Below are positions 40,555 through 48,813 of a stretch of DNA of 64,000 nucleotides, piece after piece; position 1 is the stretch's first letter, and every line of letters begins with the position of its first letter. The notes under the pieces were generated by a model. The model was given only the letters and a program-made list of their open reading frames with translations, was not told the origin of the DNA and did no database searches. Source of the DNA: Hydrogenophaga sp. (GTDB taxonomy: Bacteria > Pseudomonadota > Gammaproteobacteria > Burkholderiales > Burkholderiaceae_C); the NCBI RefSeq assembly GCF_019635465.1, contig NZ_JAHBZK010000001.1, positions 1 through 64,000 of the forward strand, read 5' to 3'. Both the position numbers and the translations under genes were made by a program.

Positions 40555-41270
40555 CGCACACCCCCGAGATCGCTGCCACACGCAAGCGGCAGCGGCGCCG
40601 GCAGCCGATCGGCCGGCTTGGCGTCGGTCGGCACCGGTTGTGCGGCCAGCCAGCTGGCCACGGCGCTCACATCGGCGCCGTCGAGCTTGCGCGCAATGTC
40701 GCGCATGCAGTCGGGTGCGCTGGCGTGTCGCAAGCCGTTTTGCCAGCCGCCAAGCTGTCCGACCAGGTAATCGCGCGGCAGACCCAGCAAACCGGGGATG
40801 GCCGGCTTCACGCCGGTCATGCGCTCGCCGTGGCAGCTGCTGCAGGCCGGCAGGCCGCGCGAGGCATCGCCCACGCGCACCAGCTGCTCGCCGCGCGCGC
40901 GTTGCGCGGGCGTGCCCTGCGCCTCGGCCGGGGGTGGGTAGGGCAACTCCAGCGAGGCAAAGTAGGCCGCAATGGCGCCCAGGTAGGCGTCGTCCAGGTG
41001 GTCCAGCAACGAGGCCATGCCCACCGCCTGGCGCCGACCCGCCTGGAAGTGCCGCAACTGGTTGTGCAGGTAGCCGGCCGGCTTGCCCGCGATGCGCGGA
41101 AAGTAGCCGTCGGGTGTGGCCCGGCCTTGCTTGCCGTGGCAGGCGGTGCAGGCCAGCACCCGGTTGGCCAGGGTGTCGGCTGCGCGTTGGGGCGTGGGGG
41201 GTGTCTGCGCCTGGGCACTGTGGGCCAGCAGCGCCAGCACCAGGCAAGACCATCGGATCAGGGTTCGCAT
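40551..41270 (-). CDS. Di-haem cytochrome c (c4-like)
   Basis: 239-aa periplasmic protein; signal peptide ends AQAQT. Two c-type domains with CTACH and CSSCH, and methionine-ligand regions such as AVGMASLLDHL. Cytochromes c4 hand electrons to terminal oxidases. Translationally coupled to the tri-haem gene, so the two probably form one electron path. Confidence 0.88.
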   Translation of the reverse strand: MRTLIRWSCLVLALLAHSAQAQTPPTPQRAADTLANRVLACTACHGKQGRATPDGYFPRIAGKPAGYLHNQLRHFQAGRRQAVGMASLLDHLDDAYLGAIAAYFASLELPYPPPAEAQGTPAQRARGEQLVRVGDASRGLPACSSCHGERMTGVKPAIPGLLGLPRDYLVGQLGGWQNGLRHASAPDCMRDIARKLDGADVSAVASWLAAQPVPTDAKPADRLPAPLPLACGSDLGGVR

Positions 41271-41322
41271 GTCGCCGCCGACGCTAACACAGCGGCCGCC
41301 ATGCTCTGCACAATGGGCGCCC

Positions 41323-41562
41323 ATGTCCGAACCCATCGACCCCACCCGCTGCCCGCTGTGCGGCGGCGACAACCGCTGCGCCATGGAGCTGGAGAAAGCC
41401 ACCGGCCAGCCGCAACCGGCTTGCTGGTGCGTCGACGAGACCTTCACCCCCGAACTGCTGGCCAGGGTGCCGGCCGCCGCCAAGGGCAGCGCCTGCCTGT
41501 GCATGGCCTGCGTGCGCGCCGCCCTGGACGCGGCCCGCCGCGACGCCTCGCAACAACCCTGA
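41323..41562 (+). CDS. Cysteine-rich CWC family protein
   Basis: 79 aa. Eight cysteines including CPLCGGDNRC, CWCVDE and CLCMACV define the family, which probably binds zinc. Function unknown. Start ATG at 41323; the divergent cytochrome genes begin 52 bases away. Confidence 0.82.
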   Translation: MSEPIDPTRCPLCGGDNRCAMELEKATGQPQPACWCVDETFTPELLARVPAAAKGSACLCMACVRAALDAARRDASQQP

Positions 41563-41628
41563 GGCCCCGCACCACGGGCAGCATGCCTATGATCGGGGCC
41601 GCGGCGCCTTCGAGCAGCGCCCGCCCGC

Positions 41629-43125
41629 ATGAGCACACCACCCACCCCCGACGACACCAGCCTGGCCGCGCTGCGCGCGCGCTATGGCGAACGCTACCGC
41701 TGGCTGCTGCTGCTGGCGGTGATGGTGGGCACCATGGCGTCGATCATGTCCTCGACCATCGTCAACGTGGCCATCCCCGACATGAGCCAGCACTTCACGC
41801 TGGGCCAGGAGCGCGCGCAGTGGGTGACCTCGGGTTTCATGGCGGCCATGACCGTGTCCATGCTGACCACGCCCTGGCTGCTGGCGCGCTATGGCTATCG
41901 CACCACCTTCTCGGGCTGCATGTGGCTCTTGCTCATCGGCGGCACCGCTGGCGGCCTGGCCAACCACTTTCCGCTGGTGCTGGCCGCGCGCGTGGCCGAG
42001 GGCCTGGCGGCCGGCGTGGTGCAGCCGATCCCCGCCATCATCATCCTGCGCGCCTTCGAGCCCAACGAGCAGGGCCGCGCCAGCGGCATCTTCGGCATGG
42101 GCGTGGTGCTGGCGCCGGCCATCGGACCCAGCGTCGGCGGCGTGCTGGTCGACCTGTTCGGCTGGCGCTCGATCTTCTTCATGGTCGTGCCCTTTTGCAT
42201 TGCCTGCCTGTGGATGGCGCGCAAGATCATCCCGACCACGGCCCCCGGTGGCGGCGCCGCCAACCCCGACGGCGCGGCGCTGGACTGGCGTGGCCTGTTG
42301 CTGGCCGCCGCCGGCACGCTGTGCCTGCTCAACGGCCTGGTGGAACTGCAAGGGGGCACCGCCGCCACCGCAGTGGCCCTGATCGCCCTGGCGGCGGCGC
42401 TGCTGGTGGTCTTCATCTGGCTGGAGCGGCGCATGCTCAAGCGCCGCCAGCACCACCAGGGCGTGGACCCGCTCATGAACCTGAGCCTGTTTCGCGACCG
42501 GCGCTTCGCCATGGGCAGCGTGGTGGCCTTCACCTATGGCGTGGCGCTGTTCGGCTCGACCTACCTGCTGCCGGTCTACATGCTGATGGGGCTGGGCCTG
42601 TCGGCCTCATACGTGGGCACCATCCTGCTGCCGGCCGGGCTGGTGCTGGCCATCACCATCGCCGTCGTCGGGCGCCTGGCCGACCGCCAACCCACGCACC
42701 GGCTGGTGAGCATCGGCGTGCTGCTGCTGGCGGCCTCGTTCGCGCTCATGCTCACCATCGACATCGACCACGCGCCGCGCATCATTCCGCTGCTGGTGCT
42801 GTGGGCCATCCTGGGGCGCATCGGGCTGGGCTTCATCCTGCCCTCGCTCAACATCGGCGCCATGCGCGGCATCGATCGCACCCACATCCCGCAAGGCTCC
42901 AGCGTCATCAACTTCCTGCGCATGCTGGGTGGCGCGGCCGGCGTGAGCCTGTGCGGCATCTTTCTGGAGTGGCGGGTGGCCGCGCACGGTGCGACGCTGG
43001 ACACCACCAGCACCTCGCCGCAGCGGGTGGCCGCCTTCGACGAAACCTTCCTGCTGCTGGCGGTCATCTGCGCGCTGGCACTGCTGGCCGCCATGCGCCT
43101 GAAGCCGGCGCGCGACGCACAATAG
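41629..43125 (+). CDS. MFS transporter, DHA2 (EmrB/QacA) type
   Basis: 498 aa with about fourteen membrane segments, as in drug:H+ antiporter family 2. Motifs: MSSTIVNVAIPDMSQHF, GFMAAMTVSM, and the antiporter motif C region GVVLAPAIGPSVGGVLVDLFGWRSIF. Probably exports toxic organic compounds; it has no linked EmrA-type periplasmic partner. Confidence 0.9.
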   Translation: MSTPPTPDDTSLAALRARYGERYRWLLLLAVMVGTMASIMSSTIVNVAIPDMSQHFTLGQERAQWVTSGFMAAMTVSMLTTPWLLARYGYRTTFSGCMWLLLIGGTAGGLANHFPLVLAARVAEGLAAGVVQPIPAIIILRAFEPNEQGRASGIFGMGVVLAPAIGPSVGGVLVDLFGWRSIFFMVVPFCIACLWMARKIIPTTAPGGGAANPDGAALDWRGLLLAAAGTLCLLNGLVELQGGTAATAVALIALAAALLVVFIWLERRMLKRRQHHQGVDPLMNLSLFRDRRFAMGSVVAFTYGVALFGSTYLLPVYMLMGLGLSASYVGTILLPAGLVLAITIAVVGRLADRQPTHRLVSIGVLLLAASFALMLTIDIDHAPRIIPLLVLWAILGRIGLGFILPSLNIGAMRGIDRTHIPQGSSVINFLRMLGGAAGVSLCGIFLEWRVAAHGATLDTTSTSPQRVAAFDETFLLLAVICALALLAAMRLKPARDAQ

Positions 43126-43130
43126 CCGCC

Positions 43131-43895
43131 ATGTGCCAACTGCTCGGCCTCAACTGCGCCACCCCGACCGACGCCACCTTCAGCTTCACCGGGTTTCGCG
43201 AACGCGGGGGCCACACCGACCACCACGCCGATGGCTGGGGCATCGCCTTCTTCGAGGGCAAGGGCCTGCGGCTGTTCCTCGATCACCAGAGCGCGGCCGA
43301 GTCGCCCATGGCGCAGTTCCTGCAGGCCTACCCACTCAAGAGCCGCAACATCATTGCCCACGTGCGCAAGGCCACGATCGGCGAAGTGGCGCTCGAGAAC
43401 GCCCACCCATTCGTGCGCGAACTGTGGGGGCGGCAATGGGTGTTCGCGCATAACGGCGACCTCAAGGACTACGAGCCGCATCTGCACGCCCACTTCCGAC
43501 CGGTGGGCACCACCGACAGTGAGCGCGCCTTTTGCTGGCTGATGCAGGAGCTGCACAAGTCGCACGCCGCCCTGCCCAGCGTTCACGAGCTCGGCCACAC
43601 GCTGCGCGAACTGATTCCGCAGGTCACGCCCTACGGCAGCTTCAACTTCCTGCTCTCCAATGGCGAAGCGCTGTGGGCACACTGCAGCACCCACCTGCAC
43701 TGGCTGGTGCGCCAACACCCCTTCCAGCAGGCCACGCTCAAGGACTGCGACTGGACCGTGGACTTCGCCTCCGTGAACCAGCCGGGCGACCGCGCGGCCG
43801 TCATCGTCACCACACCACTCACCAGCGACGAAGCCTGGACCGCCTTTGCGCCAGGCGAGCTCAAAGTGTTCGTCGACGGTGTGGCCATCGAATAG
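43131..43895 (+). CDS. Class II glutamine amidotransferase (YafJ-like)
   Basis: 254 aa. Catalytic Cys2 directly after the start Met (MCQLLGLNC), GWGIAFFEGKG, RKATIGEVALENAHPF and FAHNGDL are the GATase II features. It has no synthase domain, so the ammonia acceptor is unknown. It starts 5 bases after the MFS stop. The frame stays open far upstream, but only the Cys2 start makes an active enzyme. Confidence 0.93.
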   Translation: MCQLLGLNCATPTDATFSFTGFRERGGHTDHHADGWGIAFFEGKGLRLFLDHQSAAESPMAQFLQAYPLKSRNIIAHVRKATIGEVALENAHPFVRELWGRQWVFAHNGDLKDYEPHLHAHFRPVGTTDSERAFCWLMQELHKSHAALPSVHELGHTLRELIPQVTPYGSFNFLLSNGEALWAHCSTHLHWLVRQHPFQQATLKDCDWTVDFASVNQPGDRAAVIVTTPLTSDEAWTAFAPGELKVFVDGVAIE

Positions 43896-44017
43896 TGCCC
43901 AAGGCAGCGTCCCCGGGCCAACCCTGATGCCCGGGCGACGCGCCGGGGTACCCCCCCAGACTATCATCCCGCGGTGCCCTTCGGGGCTCGCTGCGTACAC
44001 CAACACCGGAGACAACC

Positions 44018-45043
44018 ATGCAACGACGCCATTTGATCGCCGGCGGCATCGCCGCCGCGACCCTGCCCAGCTTCAGCTTTGCGCAGGGCCTGGAAAAGCC
44101 CAAGGCCACCATCGCCGTGGGCGGCAAGAACCTCTTCTATTACCTGCCGCTCACCATTGCCGAGCAGTTGGGCTACTTCAAGGACGAGGGCCTGGACCTG
44201 ACCATCGTCGACTTCGCCGGTGGCTCGCGCGCCTTGCAGGCCGTGGTGGGAGGCAGTGCCGACGTGGTCTCGGGCGCCTTCGAGCACACCATCAACATGC
44301 AGTTCAAGGGTCAGCCCATGCGCGCCTTCGTGCTGCAGGGCGCGGCACCGCAGATCGTGCTGGGCATCAACCCCAAGACCATGCCCAACTTCAAGAGCGT
44401 GGCCGACCTCAAGGGCAAGAAGATCGGCGTGACCGCGCCGGGCAGCTCGACCAACGTCATGGCCAACTACGTGCTGGCCGGTGCGGGCCTCAAGCCCAGT
44501 GACGTGAGCTTCGTCGGCGTGGGCGCGAGCAACGGTGCCGTGGCCGCCATGCGCGCCGGCCAGATCGACGCCATCAGCAACCTCGACCCGGTGATCACGC
44601 TGCTGCAGCGGTCAGGCGACCTCAAGATCGTGGCCGACACGCGCAATGTGAAAGAGGCCGAAAAGATCTTCGGCGGCCCCATGCCGGCCGGCTGCCTGTA
44701 CTGCCCGCAGGCCTTCATCGACAAGAACCCGAACACGGTGCAGGCCATGGCCAATGCCATGGTGCGCGCGGACAAGTGGATCCAGCAGGCCGGCCCCGGC
44801 GACATCATCAAAGTGGTGCCCGAGAGCTACCTGCTGGGCGACCGCGCCATCTACATCGACGGCTTCCTGGCGGCGCAGAAAGCGCTCTCGCCGGACGGCA
44901 TGTTCCCAGCCAAGGGCGCCGAGACCGCGCTCAAGGCGCTGTCCAGCGTCGACGCCAAGATCGCCGAGGCCAAGCTCGACCTGGGCGCGGTGTTCACCAA
45001 CAACTTCGCGCAAAAGGCCAACGCCAAGTACCCGAAGGGATGA
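44018..45043 (+). CDS. ABC transporter substrate-binding protein (nitrate/sulfonate/taurine type)
   Basis: 341 aa of the NMT1/SsuA/TauA family. Signal MQRRHLIAGGIAAATLP ends SFAQ. Typical: FYYLPLTIAEQLGYFKDEGLDL, FAGGSRALQAVVGGSADV and LKGKKIGVTAPGSST. First gene of a complete importer; exact ligand unknown (sulfonate, nitrate, pyrimidine precursor or similar). Confidence 0.92.
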   Translation: MQRRHLIAGGIAAATLPSFSFAQGLEKPKATIAVGGKNLFYYLPLTIAEQLGYFKDEGLDLTIVDFAGGSRALQAVVGGSADVVSGAFEHTINMQFKGQPMRAFVLQGAAPQIVLGINPKTMPNFKSVADLKGKKIGVTAPGSSTNVMANYVLAGAGLKPSDVSFVGVGASNGAVAAMRAGQIDAISNLDPVITLLQRSGDLKIVADTRNVKEAEKIFGGPMPAGCLYCPQAFIDKNPNTVQAMANAMVRADKWIQQAGPGDIIKVVPESYLLGDRAIYIDGFLAAQKALSPDGMFPAKGAETALKALSSVDAKIAEAKLDLGAVFTNNFAQKANAKYPKG

Positions 45044-45044
45044 C

Positions 45045-45857
45045 ATGACCGCGGCGATCGAACTGCAGGACGTTGCCTGCACCTTCATCAGCAAGGACGC
45101 ACCCGGCCAGCGCTACACGGCGGTGGACGAAGTGAACCTCACGGTGGGGGCGGGCGAGTTCGTCAGCGTGGTGGGGCCCACCGGCTGCGGCAAGAGCACC
45201 TTGCTCAACGTCGCGGCCGGTCTGCTCGAACCCAGCAAGGGCAGCGCGCGCATCTTTGGCGAGCCACTCAGCGGCATCAACGCGCGCGCGGGCTACATGT
45301 TCCAGGCCGAAAGCCTGATGCCCTGGCGCACCGCCTTGCAAAACGTCATGGCGGGCCTGCAGTTCCGCGGTGCCAGCGACGCCGATGCGCGCGAGCAGGC
45401 CGACGCCTGGTTGCGCCGCGTCGGCCTGGGCGGCTTTGGCGACCGCTACCCGCACCAGATGAGTGGTGGCATGCGCAAGCGCGCCTCGCTGGCGCAGACC
45501 CTGGTGCTCGACCCCGACATCATCCTGATGGACGAGCCCTTCTCGGCACTCGACATCCAGACCCGCCAGCTGATGGAGAACGAAGTCCTGCAGCTGTGGG
45601 CCGAAAAGAAAAAGGCGGTGCTGTTCATCACGCACGACCTGGACGAAGCCATCGCCATGAGCGATCGCGTGGTGGTGATGTCAGCCGGCCCGGCCAGTCG
45701 CCCCATCGGCGACTTCAGCATCGACATGCCGCGCCCCCGCGACGTGGCCGAGGTCAAGACCACGCCACGTTTTCTGGAGCTGCACGCCGCCATCTGGGCC
45801 GTGCTGCGCGACGAGGTGCTCAAGGGCTACCAGCAACAACTGCAGAAAGCGGCCTGA
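45045..45857 (+). CDS. ABC transporter ATP-binding protein
   Basis: 270 aa. Walker A GPTGCGKST (about residues 44-52), Q-loop in FQAESLMPWRT, signature MSGGMRKRASLAQ, Walker B IILMDEPFSALD and switch His in FITHDLDEA. The LSGGQ position reads MSGGM, as usual in SsuB/TauB proteins. Its ATG follows the previous stop by 1 base. Confidence 0.95.
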   Translation: MTAAIELQDVACTFISKDAPGQRYTAVDEVNLTVGAGEFVSVVGPTGCGKSTLLNVAAGLLEPSKGSARIFGEPLSGINARAGYMFQAESLMPWRTALQNVMAGLQFRGASDADAREQADAWLRRVGLGGFGDRYPHQMSGGMRKRASLAQTLVLDPDIILMDEPFSALDIQTRQLMENEVLQLWAEKKKAVLFITHDLDEAIAMSDRVVVMSAGPASRPIGDFSIDMPRPRDVAEVKTTPRFLELHAAIWAVLRDEVLKGYQQQLQKAA

Positions 45858-45863
45858 TCGCGC

Positions 45864-46691
45864 ATGTGGAACCTCATCAAACCTCGGCAGGGCAACTTGC
45901 GCCTGTGGCAGCTGGCGCTGCTGGCGCTCATCTTCGTCTTCTGGCACCTCATGACCGCGCCCGGTGTGGTGCCGCCCTTCATGTTCGACAACGACCGCCA
46001 GGCGGCGTTCTTCTTTGGCGAGCCGCTGAAGATCTTCGCGCGCATCTGGGCCTGGTTCGTGGGTGACGCCGACATCTACGTGCACCTGTGGGTCACCCTG
46101 GCCGAGACCGTCATGGCCTTCGGCATCGGCGCGGTGTTCGGCCTGGCCGGTGGCTTGTGGCTGGCGCTCTCGCCCATGGCCTCGGCCATCCTGGAGCCCT
46201 ACATCAAGGCGCTCAACGCCATGCCCCGCATCATCCTGGCGCCGATCTTTGCCGTATGGTTCGGCCTGGGCATGGGCTCCAAGGTCGCGCTCGGCGTCAC
46301 GCTGGTGTTCTTCATCGTGTTCTTCAACGTCTACCAGGGCGTGAAGGAAGTCAGCCCCGTGGTGCTGGCCAACGCCCGCATGCTGGGCGCCAACCAGCGC
46401 CAGCTGCTGCGCCACGTGTACCTGCCCAGCGCCACCAGCTGGGTGTTCAGCTCGCTGCACACCAGCGTGGGCCTGGCCTTCGTCGGCGCCGTGGTCGGCG
46501 AATACCTGGGGTCGGCCCAGGGCGTGGGCTACCTGATCCTGCAGGCCGAAGGCCAGTTCGACATCAACACCGTGATGGCCGGCATCCTGGTGCTCACCAG
46601 CTTCGCGCTGGCGCTCGACGCAGCGGTGGGCCGCATCGAAAAGGGCCTGATGAAGTGGCAGCCCAAGGCGGGCGAGACGGAAAAACTGTAG
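45864..46691 (+). CDS. ABC transporter permease
   Basis: 275 aa, about six membrane segments; the EAA loop is NARMLGANQRQLLRHVYLPSA. It completes the importer (binding protein, ATPase, permease) and starts 6 bases after the ATPase gene. BPD_transp_1-type permease of the SsuC/TauC group. Confidence 0.93.
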   Translation: MWNLIKPRQGNLRLWQLALLALIFVFWHLMTAPGVVPPFMFDNDRQAAFFFGEPLKIFARIWAWFVGDADIYVHLWVTLAETVMAFGIGAVFGLAGGLWLALSPMASAILEPYIKALNAMPRIILAPIFAVWFGLGMGSKVALGVTLVFFIVFFNVYQGVKEVSPVVLANARMLGANQRQLLRHVYLPSATSWVFSSLHTSVGLAFVGAVVGEYLGSAQGVGYLILQAEGQFDINTVMAGILVLTSFALALDAAVGRIEKGLMKWQPKAGETEKL

Positions 46692-46767
46692 CCAGGGCTG
46701 TTCTTCGGAGCCTCAGATACCCCAACCCGTTATCCCCAGGCGCGCTGCCTAGCATGCGGGTCCATTC

Positions 46768-46804
46768 GGGGGCACCGTCGACCCCTGAAGGCACATCAGG
46801 GGAG
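46768..46804 (+). promoter_or_regulatory. Leader hairpins covering the deaminase ribosome binding site
   Basis: Perfect hairpin CCCCTGA (46782-46788), loop AGGCACA, TCAGGGG (46796-46802). The 3' arm contains most of the Shine-Dalgarno AGGGGAG, which ends 5 bases before the ATG. A GGGGG run at 46768-46772 can instead pair with the same CCCC and free the site. This gives two exclusive states. No clear promoter was found in the 118-base gap. Confidence 0.55.
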
Positions 46805-46809
46805 ACACC

Positions 46810-48426
46810 ATGGCCACCGCGCTGAAAGCCGTCAGCAAAGAACACAAGGCACCACCCGCAAGCGATCTGTTTGCGGGCGCATCCACCCGGGATGTCCTCG
46901 GGTCCACCCACACCGACGAACTGGTGATTGCCCTGTGCGGCCCCATCGGCTCACCCTTGCACGAGGTGGCCGACAAGTTGCGGGACATGCTGCGCAGCAC
47001 GTTTTCCTACGAGGCTTGCCGGGTGGTTCGGCTGAGCCAGTTCATCGAGGAACACGCCAAGCGCGCCAGTCGCTCCATCCCGGACACGCCAGCCGAACGC
47101 CGCCACGCCCTGATCGATATTGGTGACGAGATGCGCAGCGTCTACGGCGCCAGCGTGTTGGCCGAGCTGGCGGTGCACGAAATCCGGGTCGATCGGGAGC
47201 TGAACGCGCGGGACCAGCAAACACGCCAGTACCTGCCCCGCCGCGCCTGCCACATCATTGACTCAATCAAAAACCAACAGGAGCTTGAACTGCTGCGCAC
47301 CGTGTACCGCGAGGCGCTGTACGTCGTCGGTGTGTTCGCCCCGGTCAGCGCACGCGAGCAGTCCTTGCGCACCCAGGGCCTGGACAACGCGGCCATTGCC
47401 ATGCTGATGGACCGCGACTCGGGCGAAGAGCGCGACGACGGTCAGACCGTGCAGGAGACTTTCCCGCAGTGCGATTTCTTCTTGCGCATGGACACCAACA
47501 CCGAGACCCAGTTGCGCGCACGCGTCGAGCGCTTCCTGCATCTGGTACTGGGCACGCAAGTCATCACACCGACGCGGGCCGAGACCGCCATGTATGCCGC
47601 CGCGTCGGCGGCCAGCAACTCGGCCTGCCTGTCGCGCCAGGTGGGCGCTGCCGTCACTGACCAGGAAGGCGAAGTCCTTGCCATTGGATGGAACGATGTG
47701 CCGCGCGCGTTTGGCGATCTCTATGTCAGCGAGGTGGCTCGAGCGGGCGGCACGGGCAGTGCGGGCGAAGATCTGCGGTGCTGGAACTTCGGTGGCAAGT
47801 GCTACAACGACGAGGAGAAGGACCTCCTCGCCGGGCATGTGGTGGACGCGCTGGGTGATCTGGTCACGGCGGGGCACCGCCAGGCGGCACTCGACCGCGT
47901 GAAGGGCAACCGAAAACTTCGGGGTTTGATCGAGTTCTCACGCTCGATCCATGCAGAGATGCACGCCATCCTCACCGCACTGCGCCAGAAGGGAGACCGC
48001 GTTCGTGGCGGCAAGTTGTTCGTCACCACCTACCCCTGCCATTCGTGCGCGCGCCACATCATTGCCGCCGGCATCACGGAGGTTTACTACATCGAACCCT
48101 ACAAGAAGAGTCTGGCCATCCGGCTGCACGGCGATGCCATGACCGAAAGTGAGGAGGCCAGCGACAAAGTCCGTTTGCTGCCCTACGACGGCGTGGCGCC
48201 CACCCGTTTCCTGAGTCTGTTCAAGATGAAACCCGACTCGCGCAAGCGCAACGGCAAAGTTATCCGCCTCGCACCGGATCAGGGAACACCCAAGGCCGAG
48301 AAGAGCCTGGAAGCCTTGCCGGCCCTGGAGGCCTTGGTCGTAGAATCCCTGCGGCGCAAGAGCCTGGTGGAAGACCCATCACCCGGAGACGCAAACCATG
48401 AAGATTCAGGTCCAACTCCCGCTTGA
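46810..48426 (+). CDS. Anti-phage dCTP/dCMP deaminase (AvcD/DCD-like)
   Basis: 538-aa two-domain protein. The N-terminal domain (about 35-250) looks like a nucleotide/nucleoside kinase P-loop domain but its loop reads GPIGSP at residues 44-49, without the usual Lys. The C-terminal domain has the zinc site of cytidine deaminases: H381-A-E383 and P409-C410-x-x-C413. This combination is that of the defence deaminases that destroy dCTP/dCMP when phage infects (AvcD in Vibrio). Catalytic residues are intact. A basic, Pro-containing tail of about 50 residues follows. The known systems are held off by an RNA antitoxin; the leader here is short and structured. A 71-aa gene overlaps the 3' end. A simple metabolic dCMP deaminase is much shorter, so that alternative is unlikely. 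Confidence 0.88.
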   Translation: MATALKAVSKEHKAPPASDLFAGASTRDVLGSTHTDELVIALCGPIGSPLHEVADKLRDMLRSTFSYEACRVVRLSQFIEEHAKRASRSIPDTPAERRHALIDIGDEMRSVYGASVLAELAVHEIRVDRELNARDQQTRQYLPRRACHIIDSIKNQQELELLRTVYREALYVVGVFAPVSAREQSLRTQGLDNAAIAMLMDRDSGEERDDGQTVQETFPQCDFFLRMDTNTETQLRARVERFLHLVLGTQVITPTRAETAMYAAASAASNSACLSRQVGAAVTDQEGEVLAIGWNDVPRAFGDLYVSEVARAGGTGSAGEDLRCWNFGGKCYNDEEKDLLAGHVVDALGDLVTAGHRQAALDRVKGNRKLRGLIEFSRSIHAEMHAILTALRQKGDRVRGGKLFVTTYPCHSCARHIIAAGITEVYYIEPYKKSLAIRLHGDAMTESEEASDKVRLLPYDGVAPTRFLSLFKMKPDSRKRNGKVIRLAPDQGTPKAEKSLEALPALEALVVESLRRKSLVEDPSPGDANHEDSGPTPA

Positions 48427-48613
48427 TTTTTCCGCCCACGACGGCGTCGAGCCACAGCCTCGCCACACGGCCCGTGTCGTCGATCTGGGTGTCGAGCGAG
48501 AGGCCCGGCAACGTCGCCGGATGGCACGCGCCTACGCCGACATCGCCGAATCGGTTCGCCATCTGACCGAATCCTCCCGACGCGGCGCCACCACGCTCAG
48601 CCGCGGCAAGTGA
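48398..48613 (+). CDS. Small basic protein coupled to the deaminase gene
   Basis: 71 aa, no family recognised. It starts inside the last 29 bases of the deaminase gene and has its own GGAG 9 bases before the ATG, so it is translated from the same mRNA. The first half is MKIQVQLPLDF, then a charged stretch ending in an Arg-rich helix (EREARQRRRMARAYADI) and a polar tail. It may be an accessory or control protein of the deaminase; that is inference from overlap only. Confidence 0.7.
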   Translation: MKIQVQLPLDFSAHDGVEPQPRHTARVVDLGVEREARQRRRMARAYADIAESVRHLTESSRRGATTLSRGK

Positions 48614-48813
48614 CCCCGGGTGACGTCGTGACTGTGTCGAGATCGTCACGACCTGACCGAACAACCTCTCCCGGCGCATCCAAGCCGTCGGACAATGCGC
48701 CACATGCAGGCGCATGCCTCCCTTCCTCCAGCCGCTGACCGTTCCGCTTCTCGGGCGCGTGCGTTGACGCGCCCGACGCCCTTGGGTGTCGGTCACACCC
48801 AGGTGGAGGGCGC
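48614..48813. other. Gene-free spacer with three dyads
   Basis: 200 bases between the small gene and the TonB-like gene. Three perfect inverted repeats: GTCGTGAC / GTCACGAC (48625-48652), CGGGCGCGT / ACGCGCCCG with 6-base loop (48752-48775) and GGGTGT / ACACCC (48784-48800). None has a T run, so they are not classical terminators. A GGAGG site at the end serves the next gene. Confidence 0.6.

Noticed and set aside
37649-40585. 978-codon minus-strand frame
   Set aside because: It runs antisense to the gamma-glutamyltransferase and in the wrong frame through the cytochrome genes; composition is Arg/Ala/Gly shadow-like.
40362-43130. Long plus-strand frame joined upstream to the glutamine amidotransferase
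   Set aside because: The upstream part is antisense to cytochromes and out of frame with the MFS gene; the amidotransferase needs its Cys at position 2, fixing the start at 43131.
43910-43936. CCCGGGC hairpin after the amidotransferase gene as terminator
   Set aside because: The stem is real but no T run follows, so termination is not supported.
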